A stretch of DNA of 64,000 bases from Vibrio hepatarius. GTDB taxonomy: Bacteria > Pseudomonadota > Gammaproteobacteria > Enterobacterales > Vibrionaceae. Every line of letters starts with the position of its first letter. Positions within the stretch are counted from its first letter, which is position 1. The position numbers were made by a program, and so were the translations under genes. Below the pieces are notes generated by a model. It saw only the letters and a list, made by a program, of their open reading frames with translations, made no database searches and was not told the DNA's origin. Of this stretch, positions 36,285-45,363 are shown in pieces. The DNA is taken from NCBI RefSeq assembly GCF_001274785.1, contig NZ_LHPI01000001.1, forward strand, positions 806,001 to 870,000, in the 5' to 3' direction.

Positions 36285-37460
36285 ATGAAATCGAACATTA
36301 CACTTCCATTGTTGAGTTTAAGCGCTATAGCGGCACTTAGCTCCTTCAATGCCAATGCTCATGGCTGGGTAGAGTTTCCGAATGCACGTCAAAACATCTG
36401 TTATCTGGATGGCGGCTTTTGGACAAACGAAATTCCCAATCAGGCATGCCAAGCCGCTTATGACGAGTCAGGTGCACACCCGTTTGTTCAGCGTTCTGAA
36501 ATTTCAGCTAACGTTGCTAACTATCGCGATATTACCCACGTGCAAGCAGTAGTACGTGACGGTGAACTGTGTTCCGCTGGCGACGCGTCGAAAAGTGGTT
36601 TAAATATCCCATCGCCGCACTGGCAACGCACTAACGTCACGTTAGATGCTAACAATCAAATTGAACTGGCATTTTACGGTAAAGCACCTCACAGCCCTTC
36701 TTATTGGGAATTCTACTTAACCAAGCCAACTTATGATGCGACACAGCCTTTAACTTGGAACGACCTAGAACTGATCGATACTTCGGGTGATGTAATCATC
36801 GGTGAAGACAAACGCTACCGAATGAAAGTTACCTTCCCTGCCGATCGTAGCGGTGATGCGATTCTTTACACTCGCTGGCAACGTGTCGATGCTGGAGGTG
36901 AAGGATTCTACAACTGTAGCGACATCACTCTCGGTAGTACGGGCACAACGCCGACCGATCCGGTCGACCCAGTCGAGCCCGGCAACAACTTAACTTCTTT
37001 AGGTTATTTTGTGCCGCAAGGCTTTGGTCCTGTTGAATCTGGCGATACTGTTCGCTTTAGAACCTTTAACGCGACAGGTACAGAAGTTGTCGATATTTCG
37101 TTGGCGATCACCGCCAATAACACCGCGACTTGGGCAGGTGAAATTGCTGACCAATTTAACTCTCAACAAACTGGTGACTGGTACGTTGGTATTTGGCATC
37201 AAGAAATGAGTCACTACATGTTTGACTCAAACAACGTACACGCAAACCAAGTACTAGCGCCAAACGATACATACAGCTACGCGCTTTCGCTTATCAAAGC
37301 AGACGTTCCGCCACCAGTTGAACCGGATAATCTATGGCAACCGGACTCAATCTATAATCAGGGCGATGTTGTGACCCACAACGGACAACAATGGACGGCT
37401 CAGTGGTGGACGAGAGGCGACGAACCTGGCACGACTGGTCAATGGGGAGTATGGCGTTAA
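36285..37460 (+). CDS. Secreted AA10 lytic polysaccharide monooxygenase with CBM5/12
   Basis: The 391-residue protein has a signal peptide ending NANA, so mature His1 is His26 (HGWVEFP), the first copper ligand. The second His is in KAPHSPSYWEFYLTKP, and a conserved aromatic is in GFYNCSD. This copper brace cuts crystalline chitin by oxidation. A Pro/Asp linker leads to a middle domain. The C-terminal 45 residues (LWQPDSIYNQGDVVTHNGQQ and a WW pair) are a chitin-binding CBM5/12. The preceding gap (36028-36284) holds a terminator and presumably the promoter. Confidence 0.92.
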   Translation: MKSNITLPLLSLSAIAALSSFNANAHGWVEFPNARQNICYLDGGFWTNEIPNQACQAAYDESGAHPFVQRSEISANVANYRDITHVQAVVRDGELCSAGDASKSGLNIPSPHWQRTNVTLDANNQIELAFYGKAPHSPSYWEFYLTKPTYDATQPLTWNDLELIDTSGDVIIGEDKRYRMKVTFPADRSGDAILYTRWQRVDAGGEGFYNCSDITLGSTGTTPTDPVDPVEPGNNLTSLGYFVPQGFGPVESGDTVRFRTFNATGTEVVDISLAITANNTATWAGEIADQFNSQQTGDWYVGIWHQEMSHYMFDSNNVHANQVLAPNDTYSYALSLIKADVPPPVEPDNLWQPDSIYNQGDVVTHNGQQWTAQWWTRGDEPGTTGQWGVWR

Positions 37461-37478
37461 CTCTCTAAAAATAATAAA

Positions 37479-37511
37479 AAAAGCCTCTCTCTGTTTTAAA
37501 GAGAGGCTTTT
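37479..37511 (+). terminator. Intrinsic terminator after the AA10 gene
   Basis: AAAAGCCTCTC and GAGAGGCTTTT pair around an 11-nt loop, about 20 nt after the stop codon. The remaining gap (37512-37908) is AT-rich and holds no gene that I can see, only the inverted repeat at 37822. Confidence 0.85.
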
Positions 37512-37821
37512 AAAATTGCCAAATATCTTTTGTCAGAAAGCACTTAAATTTAATCCAACACTCATTAAAAACTTTAAATCCCCTCAGTAATTATCTATTT
37601 GAAAAATAACGCTTCCTATCTTTGAAACTCAATAATTTCAAATACCACAAACAAACTGTAAGTTTCACTTATTTCTCAGATGATATAAAATTCACCCTAA
37701 TATTGATTAGTTTTTACATTTTATGTTTAAACAAACATTTTAATTCAAAGACTTAAATGTAAGCACAATAAAAACTACTTAGTAGCTAGCAACCTATAAA
37801 TGCAGCGTTGTGCATAGTGTT

Positions 37822-37878
37822 CGCTATGAAAATTGCCAGTTCATCTCAATTGATGGCACTTAGCTTCATTTCATAGCG
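37822..37878. repeat. Long nested inverted repeat upstream of the L,D-transpeptidase
   Basis: Outer arms CGCTATGAAA and TTTCATAGCG are perfect; inside them TGCCA and TGGCA also pair. The resulting hairpin, about 57 nt, ends 30 nt before the ATG. It could be an mRNA structure or an operator. Confidence 0.55.
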
Positions 37879-37908
37879 TAATGTAGAATAAAACTAAGAA
37901 AGCCAAAC

Positions 37909-38550
37909 ATGAAATCGTTAACTGTACTGTTATTTGTAACGACGTTAGGTCTATCGTTACCTTGCTTTTCGCAAACGTCAAAAGCGAAAATCCAAAATAG
38001 CTATATTACTCAAACTATTGAAAACACTTATAAACAAGCTCAACTTGAAGGCGTGATTGATTTTCAATTATTCAGTGACGCTTATATTGCCTATAAAGAG
38101 ACGCTAGACCGAAGAAAGTCATTATTAACCATCATCGATTACAGCAAACCGTCTACCGAGAAACGTTTTTATGTGGTTGATTTAAAAAAGAAGCAACTGG
38201 TATTTAATACCTATGTAGCGCACGGTGTTAATAGCGGAGAAACGGTCGCAAAACGCTTTTCTAATATTATCAACTCGCGTAAAACATCTTTAGGTACGTT
38301 TCTCACCGACACAACCTATTACGGCTCGAATGGGTATTCACTTCGCCTTGATGGGCTAACCAGTGGAGTCAACGACAAAGCTCGTGAGCGCTACATTGTT
38401 ATTCACGGTGCGGACTACGCCAATGAGTCATTCATCAAGCAACATGGTTATTTAGGTCGCAGTTGGGGATGCCCTGCACTACCGACTAAGTTGTCACAAG
38501 AAATCATCGACACGATTAAAGGTGGTAGCGTGATCTACGCCAGCGCCTAA
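37909..38550 (+). CDS. Exported YkuD-like L,D-transpeptidase family protein
   Basis: The 213-residue protein has a signal peptide (LLFVTTLGLSLPCFS). It contains the murein L,D-transpeptidase-type catalytic block: FYVVDLKKKQLVFNTYVAHG, YIVIHGADYAN with the catalytic His, and LGRSWGCPALP with the catalytic Cys. This is the PF13645-like branch, whose members cross-link or modify peptidoglycan or have unknown targets. All catalytic residues are present. It is monocistronic and followed by a strong terminator. Confidence 0.87.
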   Translation: MKSLTVLLFVTTLGLSLPCFSQTSKAKIQNSYITQTIENTYKQAQLEGVIDFQLFSDAYIAYKETLDRRKSLLTIIDYSKPSTEKRFYVVDLKKKQLVFNTYVAHGVNSGETVAKRFSNIINSRKTSLGTFLTDTTYYGSNGYSLRLDGLTSGVNDKARERYIVIHGADYANESFIKQHGYLGRSWGCPALPTKLSQEIIDTIKGGSVIYASA

Positions 38551-38570
38551 GCTTTTGCCAGTCAAATCGA

Positions 38571-38600
38571 AAACGGCTGATAGGAAACTATCAGCCGTTT
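38571..38600. terminator. Bidirectional terminator with GNRA loop
   Basis: AAACGGCTGATAG-gaaa-CTATCAGCCGTTT is a perfect 13-bp stem with a GAAA tetraloop, between the L,D-transpeptidase and the convergent molybdoenzyme gene. Confidence 0.9.
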
Positions 38601-38604
38601 TGTT

Positions 38605-40929
38605 TTACTCTACTTCAGAAAGTGGAATCGCATCTGACGTTGATTTCTTAAGTTTGATCGCAATGAACTTAGATGTCGGAGTAAAGGTTCTTTCACCATA
38701 ACTATCGAGCGGAACCAATGGGTTAGTCTCTGGGTAGTATGCCGCAGCCTGCCCTTTCGGAATATCATAAGCCACAAGTGTGAAGCCTTTCACTTTGCGC
38801 TCAACGCCATCTTCCCACAAAGAAACCATGTCCACTTTATCGCCGGGCTTGAACCCTAGCTTGAGGATGTCGGCTTCGTTGATAAACAGAACTTCGCGCA
38901 TTCCAAACACACCTCGGTAGCGGTCATTCAGGCCATACAACGTCGTATTGTATTGATCGTGTGAACGCATAGTCTGCAAGATCAAATCAGGCTTGTTACC
39001 GCTTTCCAATAGCGCTTCGCTGATTAGCTGCTTTGGTAGTTCACTTGAACTGAACTGAGCCTTGCCACTCACTGTGTTCCATTTTCTCTCCGCCGCCGGA
39101 TTCACTAAGTGGAAACCACCGGGTTGTTCGAGTTTCTCATTAAAGCCTTTAAAGCCTGGGATCGTATCAGCAATCAGATTGCGAATACGGCTGTAGTCTT
39201 CTATCACCCAGTTCCAGTCAATTGGATGATGACCAAGTGTTGCGTTGGCAATACCTGCAATAATCGCGGGTTCCGAACGTAGCTGTTCTGAACGCGGCTT
39301 TAACTGACCATAAGAGATGTGAACCATGCTAAACGTATCTTCCACCGTTACGCCTTGTGGGCCATTGGCTTGTGTATCAATCTCTGTTCGACCAAGACAC
39401 GGTAGAATCAGCGCATCTTTGCCTGTCACCAAGTGCGAGCGATTCAATTTGGTTGAAATGTGCACGGTTAAATCACAATTCTTCATCGCTTGGTGCGTAC
39501 GTTCAGTATCTGGTGTTGCTTGAGCAAAGTTTCCGCCTAGGCCGATAAAGACTCTAGATTGTTTCTGTTCCATTGCCATGATCGCTTGAACCGTGTTATG
39601 GCCAACTTCGCGTGGTACTTTGAAGTTAAATTGGCGCTCGATACTATCAAGTAGCTGAGCAGATGGCTTTTCATCAATACCCATCGTACGGTCACCTTGC
39701 ACATTGCTGTGACCACGTACTGGGGATAGCCCTGCCCCCGGCTTGCCAACGTTACCTCGTAACATCTGCACATTCGCCACCTCTTTAATGGTTTGCACTG
39801 AATGACGATGTTGGGTCAGTCCCATAGCCCAGCACATAATCACGCGCTCCGAGCGTCGGTACATGCTCGCCACCATTTCTATTTCACTCAGTTCAAGTCC
39901 AGATTGGTCAGCGATGTGCTCCCAAGACGTGGCGTCAATTTCTGCTAGATACTCATCAATGCCTGTGGTGTGTTGGCTAATAAACTCGCGGTCAAATACC
40001 GCTTTGCCGTTTGATGCCAGCGCCTCTCGTTCCCATTGCAACAAGAACTTGGCGATGCCTCGAAACACTGCCATATCACCACCCAACGCAGGTCTTAAGT
40101 AAGCAGTATTGGTCGGTTTTGAGCCATTACTAAGCATCTCAATTGGCACTTGCGGGTTTTGAAAGCGTTCTAATCCGCGTTCTTTAAGCGGATTCAAACA
40201 GATCACTTGCGCGCCACGTTTTACCGCTTCTCGCAACGGTTCCAGCATACGCGGATGGTTAGTTCCTGGGTTCTGACCAATCACGAAGATGGCGTCTGCC
40301 TTTTCAAAATCATCAAAGATCACCGTACCTTTGCCAACACCAATGGTATCTTTCATGCCGATGGCACTGGCTTCATGGCACATGTTTGAACAATCAGGGA
40401 AGTTGTTGGTACCAAACGCACGAACAAATAACTGATACAGGAACGCAGCTTCATTACTTGCACGGCCAGAGGTATAAAACTCGGCTTGATGAGGTGATTC
40501 CAGTTGCTTTAGGTGTTTTGCAACCAGCTCAAACGCTTCATTCCATTCGATAGGAACATAGTGGTCACTGGAAGCGTCATATTTCATTGGATGGGTAATG
40601 CGGCCTTGGTATTCAAGCCAGTAATCGGTTTGATTCAGCAAAGAGCTAACGCTGTGGTTGGCAAAAAATTCCGGATCAACAAAGCGATTCGTAGCTTCCC
40701 AGTTCACCGCTTTAGCGCCATTCTCACAGAAGTTTACTTTACCGCTTTCTGGCGACTCACCCCATGCACATCCGGGACAATCAAAACCACCATTTTGGTT
40801 GGTCTTAAGCATGGTGCGGATGTTCTTGACCGCATTTTCACTGCCCCACCAACTCTTAGTGACGGCTTTTAACGCTCCCCAACCACCAGCTGGGCCTTTG
40901 TACTGCTTGATTTGTTCTTTATGGCTCAC
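38605..40929 (-). CDS. FdhF/YdeP-family molybdopterin oxidoreductase
   Basis: The 774-residue protein belongs to the molybdenum-bis-MGD superfamily. The N-terminus has GFDCPGCAWGES, where YdeP-type proteins keep only part of the Fe-S motif. Further on are FYTSGRASNEAAF, DCSNMCHEAS, FVIGQNPGTNHPRM and NVQMLRGNVGKPGAGLSPVRGHSNVQGDRTMG (read in parts). The GTG at 40929 follows GAGGAG by 7 nt and gives the YdeP-like start; the frame runs on to 40962. The reaction is uncertain: annotated as formate dehydrogenase-like, but E. coli YdeP is tied to acid resistance. Neighbouring fdhD would supply cofactor sulfur. A perfect FNR box lies upstream. Confidence 0.9.
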   Translation of the reverse strand: MSHKEQIKQYKGPAGGWGALKAVTKSWWGSENAVKNIRTMLKTNQNGGFDCPGCAWGESPESGKVNFCENGAKAVNWEATNRFVDPEFFANHSVSSLLNQTDYWLEYQGRITHPMKYDASSDHYVPIEWNEAFELVAKHLKQLESPHQAEFYTSGRASNEAAFLYQLFVRAFGTNNFPDCSNMCHEASAIGMKDTIGVGKGTVIFDDFEKADAIFVIGQNPGTNHPRMLEPLREAVKRGAQVICLNPLKERGLERFQNPQVPIEMLSNGSKPTNTAYLRPALGGDMAVFRGIAKFLLQWEREALASNGKAVFDREFISQHTTGIDEYLAEIDATSWEHIADQSGLELSEIEMVASMYRRSERVIMCWAMGLTQHRHSVQTIKEVANVQMLRGNVGKPGAGLSPVRGHSNVQGDRTMGIDEKPSAQLLDSIERQFNFKVPREVGHNTVQAIMAMEQKQSRVFIGLGGNFAQATPDTERTHQAMKNCDLTVHISTKLNRSHLVTGKDALILPCLGRTEIDTQANGPQGVTVEDTFSMVHISYGQLKPRSEQLRSEPAIIAGIANATLGHHPIDWNWVIEDYSRIRNLIADTIPGFKGFNEKLEQPGGFHLVNPAAERKWNTVSGKAQFSSSELPKQLISEALLESGNKPDLILQTMRSHDQYNTTLYGLNDRYRGVFGMREVLFINEADILKLGFKPGDKVDMVSLWEDGVERKVKGFTLVAYDIPKGQAAAYYPETNPLVPLDSYGERTFTPTSKFIAIKLKKSTSDAIPLSEVE

Positions 40930-41088
40930 GACTTTACTCCTCACGAACAGGAACAACAGCAAACAGGTGACCGGTGGTAACAGGCGCGTTATTAAATAAT
41001 GCGGAAGTAGCGGAACGGTTATTTATAATTAAGAATTTTGCCTGTCTACTGTTTTGGATACTTGAGATAGATTGGCACACGTTGCGCC

Positions 41089-41102
41089 TTGATCTAAATC
41101 AA
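41089..41102. promoter_or_regulatory. Perfect FNR box facing the molybdoenzyme gene
   Basis: TTGATCTAAATCAA matches TTGAT-N4-ATCAA. It is the exact reverse complement of the second box at 41366. The 585-bp divergent region contains nothing else I can name. Confidence 0.72.
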
Positions 41103-41365
41103 AGATTATGTGCATAAGCAGTATGCGTCCAATTGATATTGCCGAACGAGTGATAAACAAAATCTATGATGAAAATTCATCACTCGCATTTAAGTTGTCT
41201 TCAAATACCAGTGATAAACAAATACTATTGCCGCATTGCATTCATCGCCTACATCTCACTCTATTTTGAGATAAAACTCAGTAAATACGACACTCTCAGC
41301 AATAGATACCATCTATCACACTATAGATAGTTTATATTTGACCACTCTAAGCACTCAGCTTAACC

Positions 41366-41379
41366 TTGATTTAGATCAA
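41366..41379. promoter_or_regulatory. Perfect FNR box facing lysR-fdhD
   Basis: TTGATTTAGATCAA lies 135 nt before the lysR start. With the first box it forms a mirrored pair in a divergent promoter. Confidence 0.7.
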
Positions 41380-41514
41380 TTTTACTCAACACTTTGCTCT
41401 TGACTGAGAAAGTGAAAAATCGTTGCGCTGCACGGATCAAAGTAAATGAACCATCGAGTCATCAATTTCATCTATCTAAGCGCAACGTCGGTTTAAAGGT
41501 TTCTGTCAGCATTC

Positions 41515-42399
41515 ATGGATATCAAACAGCTCAAATACCTCATTGCACTCGACCAAACCAAACATTTTGGTCAAGCGGCTGCATTGTGCCATATCACCCA
41601 ACCGACTCTCTCTATGCGCATTAGACGCTTGGAAGAAGAATTGGATTTGGAACTGATTGCACGAAGCCAACGCTTTGAAGGATTTACTGAAGCCGGAGAG
41701 CGAATTCTCGCGTGGGCAAAAACGGTACTCGCCGCACACGACGGCTTGCACGCTGAAGCCGCAAACTGTCGTGGGCAACTCGTTGGGTCGCTGCGTATTG
41801 GTATGGTTCCACTGGCTAGTCAAAACCCCATGCAGTTGATTAAACCGCTAGCGGAGATGTTTCCCGAGCTGCGCTTTCAAGTCTTATCCATGACGTCAGA
41901 GCAGATCATAGACCAACTGAATCGTAATCAGTTGGATTTGGGTATGTGCTACGTCGACCAAGTCAATACGGCTTACTTTGACGTTATAGAAATGAATTCT
42001 ACCGACTTAGGTGTGCTCTACGACCGTCGATTTTTTGATTTTGCCGAGCAAGAAGTACGGTGGGAATCACTTAGCAATATTCCTCTCGGACTGCTATCGA
42101 AAGGGATGCACTATCGCCATTCAATTGACTTGAGTTTTGGTAGTAAAGGGCTTGTGCCGCAAACCGTGATTGAAAGTAATTCGACATTCCATTTGATTCA
42201 AGCGGTCACGAGCGGTCTGTGCTGCGCCATTATGCCGCTGAATTCAGGGCTTGAAGAGTTAAACGAACAGCTGAGTATTGTGCCAATCGAAAAAGCGGTT
42301 GTGCACTCTCCGCTCGGTCTGTTGAAGCGTAAGCAAGAGCCTTATTCAGCAATGACTGATCAATGCTTCGCCGAAGCAAGAAACATATTTAATCAATAG
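41515..42399 (+). CDS. LysR-family transcriptional regulator
   Basis: The 294-residue protein has the LysR N-terminal helix-turn-helix (MDIKQLKYLIALDQTKHFGQ, AAALCHITQPTLSMRIRRLE) and a two-lobed effector domain starting LRIGMVPL. It diverges from the molybdoenzyme gene and is followed after 50 nt by fdhD, so it probably controls this group. The inducer is unknown. No paired redox Cys of the OxyR type stands out, though two adjacent Cys occur (GLCCAIMP). Confidence 0.9.
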   Translation: MDIKQLKYLIALDQTKHFGQAAALCHITQPTLSMRIRRLEEELDLELIARSQRFEGFTEAGERILAWAKTVLAAHDGLHAEAANCRGQLVGSLRIGMVPLASQNPMQLIKPLAEMFPELRFQVLSMTSEQIIDQLNRNQLDLGMCYVDQVNTAYFDVIEMNSTDLGVLYDRRFFDFAEQEVRWESLSNIPLGLLSKGMHYRHSIDLSFGSKGLVPQTVIESNSTFHLIQAVTSGLCCAIMPLNSGLEELNEQLSIVPIEKAVVHSPLGLLKRKQEPYSAMTDQCFAEARNIFNQ

Positions 42400-42449
42400 T
42401 TTAACGTCACCTTCGCCAATCAAGAGCTTTAGGTAAATGAGGTAAATTC

Positions 42450-43280
42450 ATGAGATGCACTGTTCAATTACATGATGATCTAGCGGATTTTAACCAAGCG
42501 CCTCCTTTGCCAAACGCGCTACGCTACAAAGAGTTGACTGGCGATTGCCACGTTCAAGACATGCCGCTAGCGAGTGAATCTGCGCTTGCCATCAGTTACA
42601 ACGGTATTAGTCAGGCGGTGATGATGGTGACACCGGGCCACATGGAAGATTTTGTACGAGGATTCAGCCTAAGCACTGGCATCGTCAAAAGCTTTAGTGA
42701 AATACGCGATATTCAAATCAGCGGTGATGGAGAATCACATTACGCCGAGGTTGAAATCAGCAACCGTGCTTTTTGGCAGATGAAGACGCAAAGACGTAAC
42801 CTTGCGGGCACAACTGGTTGTGGTATCTGTGGTGTTGAAGCGCTAGAGCAGGCTCTACCCGATCTAATGCCGCTTACGCCTTATCCTGCCCCCAACCCTT
42901 TGGTATTTGACGGGCTACGCGACAAAATCGCTATTCATCAACAAGCGGCTAAAACATCCGGAGCATTACACGCTGCGTTGTTCGCCAATGCAAAAGGTGA
43001 AATCGTCTTGTGCCGCGAAGACATCGGCCGACACAACGCTCTGGACAAACTGATCGGCGCGTTATCACTCAACGATATTGATACTAAAAGCGGTTTCGCA
43101 ATCATGACCAGTCGCTGCAGTTTAGAGCTGATCCACAAAGCTGTCAGAGCAAAAGTCGCTACACTGGTTTGTTTATCTGCACCAACGTCCTTAACCGTTG
43201 AGTGGGCAAGAAGAAATCACCTTAACCTGATTCATTTACCTAAAAACGACTCACCTAGGCTGTATAGCCCAGCGCCGTAA
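42450..43280 (+). CDS. fdhD: FdhD sulfurtransferase for molybdoenzyme maturation
   Basis: The 276-residue protein carries the FdhD CxxC loop (TTGCGICGVEALEQ) that passes sulfur from IscS to the Mo-bis-MGD cofactor of formate dehydrogenases. Other family blocks are PGHMEDFVRGFSLSTGIV, LCREDIGRHNALDKLIGAL, and TSRCSLELIHKA. Its place beside a FdhF/YdeP-like gene and an FNR box fits a job maturing that enzyme. A terminator follows. Confidence 0.94.
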   Translation: MRCTVQLHDDLADFNQAPPLPNALRYKELTGDCHVQDMPLASESALAISYNGISQAVMMVTPGHMEDFVRGFSLSTGIVKSFSEIRDIQISGDGESHYAEVEISNRAFWQMKTQRRNLAGTTGCGICGVEALEQALPDLMPLTPYPAPNPLVFDGLRDKIAIHQQAAKTSGALHAALFANAKGEIVLCREDIGRHNALDKLIGALSLNDIDTKSGFAIMTSRCSLELIHKAVRAKVATLVCLSAPTSLTVEWARRNHLNLIHLPKNDSPRLYSPAP

Positions 43281-43300
43281 ATTCAAACGCCTCAGATAGC

Positions 43301-43329
43301 AAAAGAGAGACTTAGTAAGTCTCTCTTTT
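43301..43329. terminator. Bidirectional intrinsic terminator
   Basis: AAAAGAGAGACTT-agt-AAGTCTCTCTTTT, perfect stem between fdhD and the convergent MFS gene. Confidence 0.88.
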
Positions 43330-43345
43330 GTTTATCTAAATCACA

Positions 43346-44515
43346 TCATGCCACGACTTTATTCGCGCGATATGTGTTGACGCCAAACATCACGATGATT
43401 GCGATAACAAATGGTAAAACGTATAAGTTCATCGCTTCCCAGCCTACTGTCGATTCGAGCCAGCCGGATAACAACGCGGTTACTGTGACGCAGCTAAAGA
43501 CGAAGAACTCGTTGAATGCCTGTGCTTTGGCTTTATTTTGCGCTGCGTATGATTGACTAAACAAACCTGTCGCGGCGATAAACATGAAGTTCCAGCCAAC
43601 GCCCAATAAGATCAAAGCCAAAGTGAAATGCCAAATTGACTGACCGTGGATGTTGATACCAATGCAAACCACGAACAGCAAGCCGCCTAGAAGGATCATT
43701 TGTCTCGGCCCAAAACGTTGGATCAGTTTACCGGTAAAAAATGCCGGGACGAACATACCAAGAACATGCCATTCAATCACGCCTGCGGCTTTTTCGAAAT
43801 CGAAGCCGCAACCAATCATCGCAAGTGGTGTCGCAGTCATCAGAATATTCATCACCGCGTAAGAAACCATTGCGGCGCATACTGCCAACATAAAGTTGGG
43901 CGCGGAGATAATCTCAGCCAACTTATCTGCTTTAGGCGCATCTTGGTGTTTCACTGGCTCAGGGAAGTTGATGGTTTGAAGCAAAATCAGTGCAATGATG
44001 TTTAGCACGATCAACGCCATAAATCCGCCAACGTACAAACCATCTGGCGACCACTGTTGTGAATAAATTGCCAAGTTCGGCCCTAGCATTGCCGCCAATA
44101 CGCCACCAGCCATAGAGATGGAAATAGCTTGATGGCGCGCATGTTCTTCACACACTTCTATCGCGGCAAACCGGTAGAGCGTACCAAAGCCAATGCCAAC
44201 GCCAAGCAGCAAGGTTCCGACACAAAACAAACCAAACATTTCGTTCGACAAGCTATAGGTTGCAACGCTGGCTCCTGTAATACCGACTAGGTTACCGATG
44301 CTAAAACCTTTGCGTCGTCCTAAACGTCCCATGATCAGTGAGGCTGGAATCGTTGCTGCCATTAAACCCAAAAACTGCACCGCGACGGGTAAGGTAATCA
44401 TGCTTTGATCGGGTGCTAGCTTTTTCCCGACCAAACCGATCACGGAAATTAATAAAATGTTCCCGGTCATCAACAATGCTTGGCATAACGACAGCAACCA
44501 TACGTTTCGATTCAT
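43346..44515 (-). CDS. MFS transporter
   Basis: The 389-residue protein has twelve likely membrane helices and the MFS loop motif between helices 2 and 3 (GRLGRRKGFSIGN). It may import or export a small metabolite across the inner membrane; the substrate is not evident. Its ATG overlaps the stop of the upstream racemase gene by 4 nt (ATGA), so the two are translationally coupled. The pair could handle an amino acid such as a D- or L-aspartate-like compound. Confidence 0.88.
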   Translation of the reverse strand: MNRNVWLLSLCQALLMTGNILLISVIGLVGKKLAPDQSMITLPVAVQFLGLMAATIPASLIMGRLGRRKGFSIGNLVGITGASVATYSLSNEMFGLFCVGTLLLGVGIGFGTLYRFAAIEVCEEHARHQAISISMAGGVLAAMLGPNLAIYSQQWSPDGLYVGGFMALIVLNIIALILLQTINFPEPVKHQDAPKADKLAEIISAPNFMLAVCAAMVSYAVMNILMTATPLAMIGCGFDFEKAAGVIEWHVLGMFVPAFFTGKLIQRFGPRQMILLGGLLFVVCIGINIHGQSIWHFTLALILLGVGWNFMFIAATGLFSQSYAAQNKAKAQAFNEFFVFSCVTVTALLSGWLESTVGWEAMNLYVLPFVIAIIVMFGVNTYRANKVVA

Positions 44516-45204
44516 CGCAGCGCCTCATGCACAGCGGCTTCAACGTGCAGCTTAGTGGTATCAAAAAGCGGTACATTGGTGTCTTCTTGCTTGACCAACA
44601 AACCGATTTCCGTGCAACCCAGAATCACACCTTGCGCGCCGTTCTCAGACAACTCTTCGATGATCGATTGGTAATCGTTCCTTGAGCGGCTACTGATCTG
44701 CCCTTTACACAACTCATCATAGATAATGTCGTGCACCAACTTACGCTGCACACCATTAGGGACAATCACCTCAATGCCGAACTTGTCGGTTAGGCGCTGC
44801 TTATAAAATGCTTGTTCCATGGTAAACGCAGTACCTAGCAAACCGACTTTGGTAATGCCTTGCTTAACGAGCTGTGTACCGGTTGCGTCTGCAATATGAA
44901 TAAGTGGCACATTGACCGCTTCTTCAACCTGACTCGCCACAATATGCATGGTGTTGGTTGCAATCAGAATGAAATCGGCACCTGCTCGCTCTAGTGACTG
45001 CGCGGCTTCACAGAGTATAGCCGCCGTTTTATCCCACTCACCACTGCGCTGCAATTGCTCTATTTCTGCAAAGTCCACACTATTGAGAATCAACTTTGCA
45101 GAGTGGAAACCTCCCTTCGCTTGGTTGACAGCTTTGTTTAACAGCTGATAGTAGCTCACTGTCGATTCCCAGCTCATCCCACCAATCACACCGATTGTTT
45201 TCAT
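44512..45204 (-). CDS. Aspartate/glutamate racemase-family protein
   Basis: The 230-residue protein begins IGVIGGMSWEST, typical of the Asp/Glu/hydantoin racemase family. Its two catalytic-type Cys/Thr positions are read as IATNTMHI in the first half and GVILGCTEIGLL in the second. The first site has Thr in place of Cys (ATNT), as in the YgeA-like group, whose members show broad racemase activity. It is coupled to the MFS gene downstream. Confidence 0.88.
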   Translation of the reverse strand: MKTIGVIGGMSWESTVSYYQLLNKAVNQAKGGFHSAKLILNSVDFAEIEQLQRSGEWDKTAAILCEAAQSLERAGADFILIATNTMHIVASQVEEAVNVPLIHIADATGTQLVKQGITKVGLLGTAFTMEQAFYKQRLTDKFGIEVIVPNGVQRKLVHDIIYDELCKGQISSRSRNDYQSIIEELSENGAQGVILGCTEIGLLVKQEDTNVPLFDTTKLHVEAAVHEALR

Positions 45205-45315
45205 AACGATCCCTCACCAAAAAATTGAGTTACCAATTAATCAGATATATGCATAACATTCAAACGATATCGCCTCACTTTTTCTTTCGGCGAGATTATC
45301 GCTTAGGTCAAACAA

Positions 45316-45342
45316 AAAGCCCCAAACTCAGTTTGGGGCTTT
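45316..45342 (-). terminator. Intrinsic terminator after phaC
   Basis: AAAGCCCCAAAC-tca-GTTTGGGGCTTT lies 22 nt past the phaC stop codon on the minus strand. Confidence 0.88.
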
Positions 45343-45363
45343 GGCGTTTATCTTCTTAGTAAA

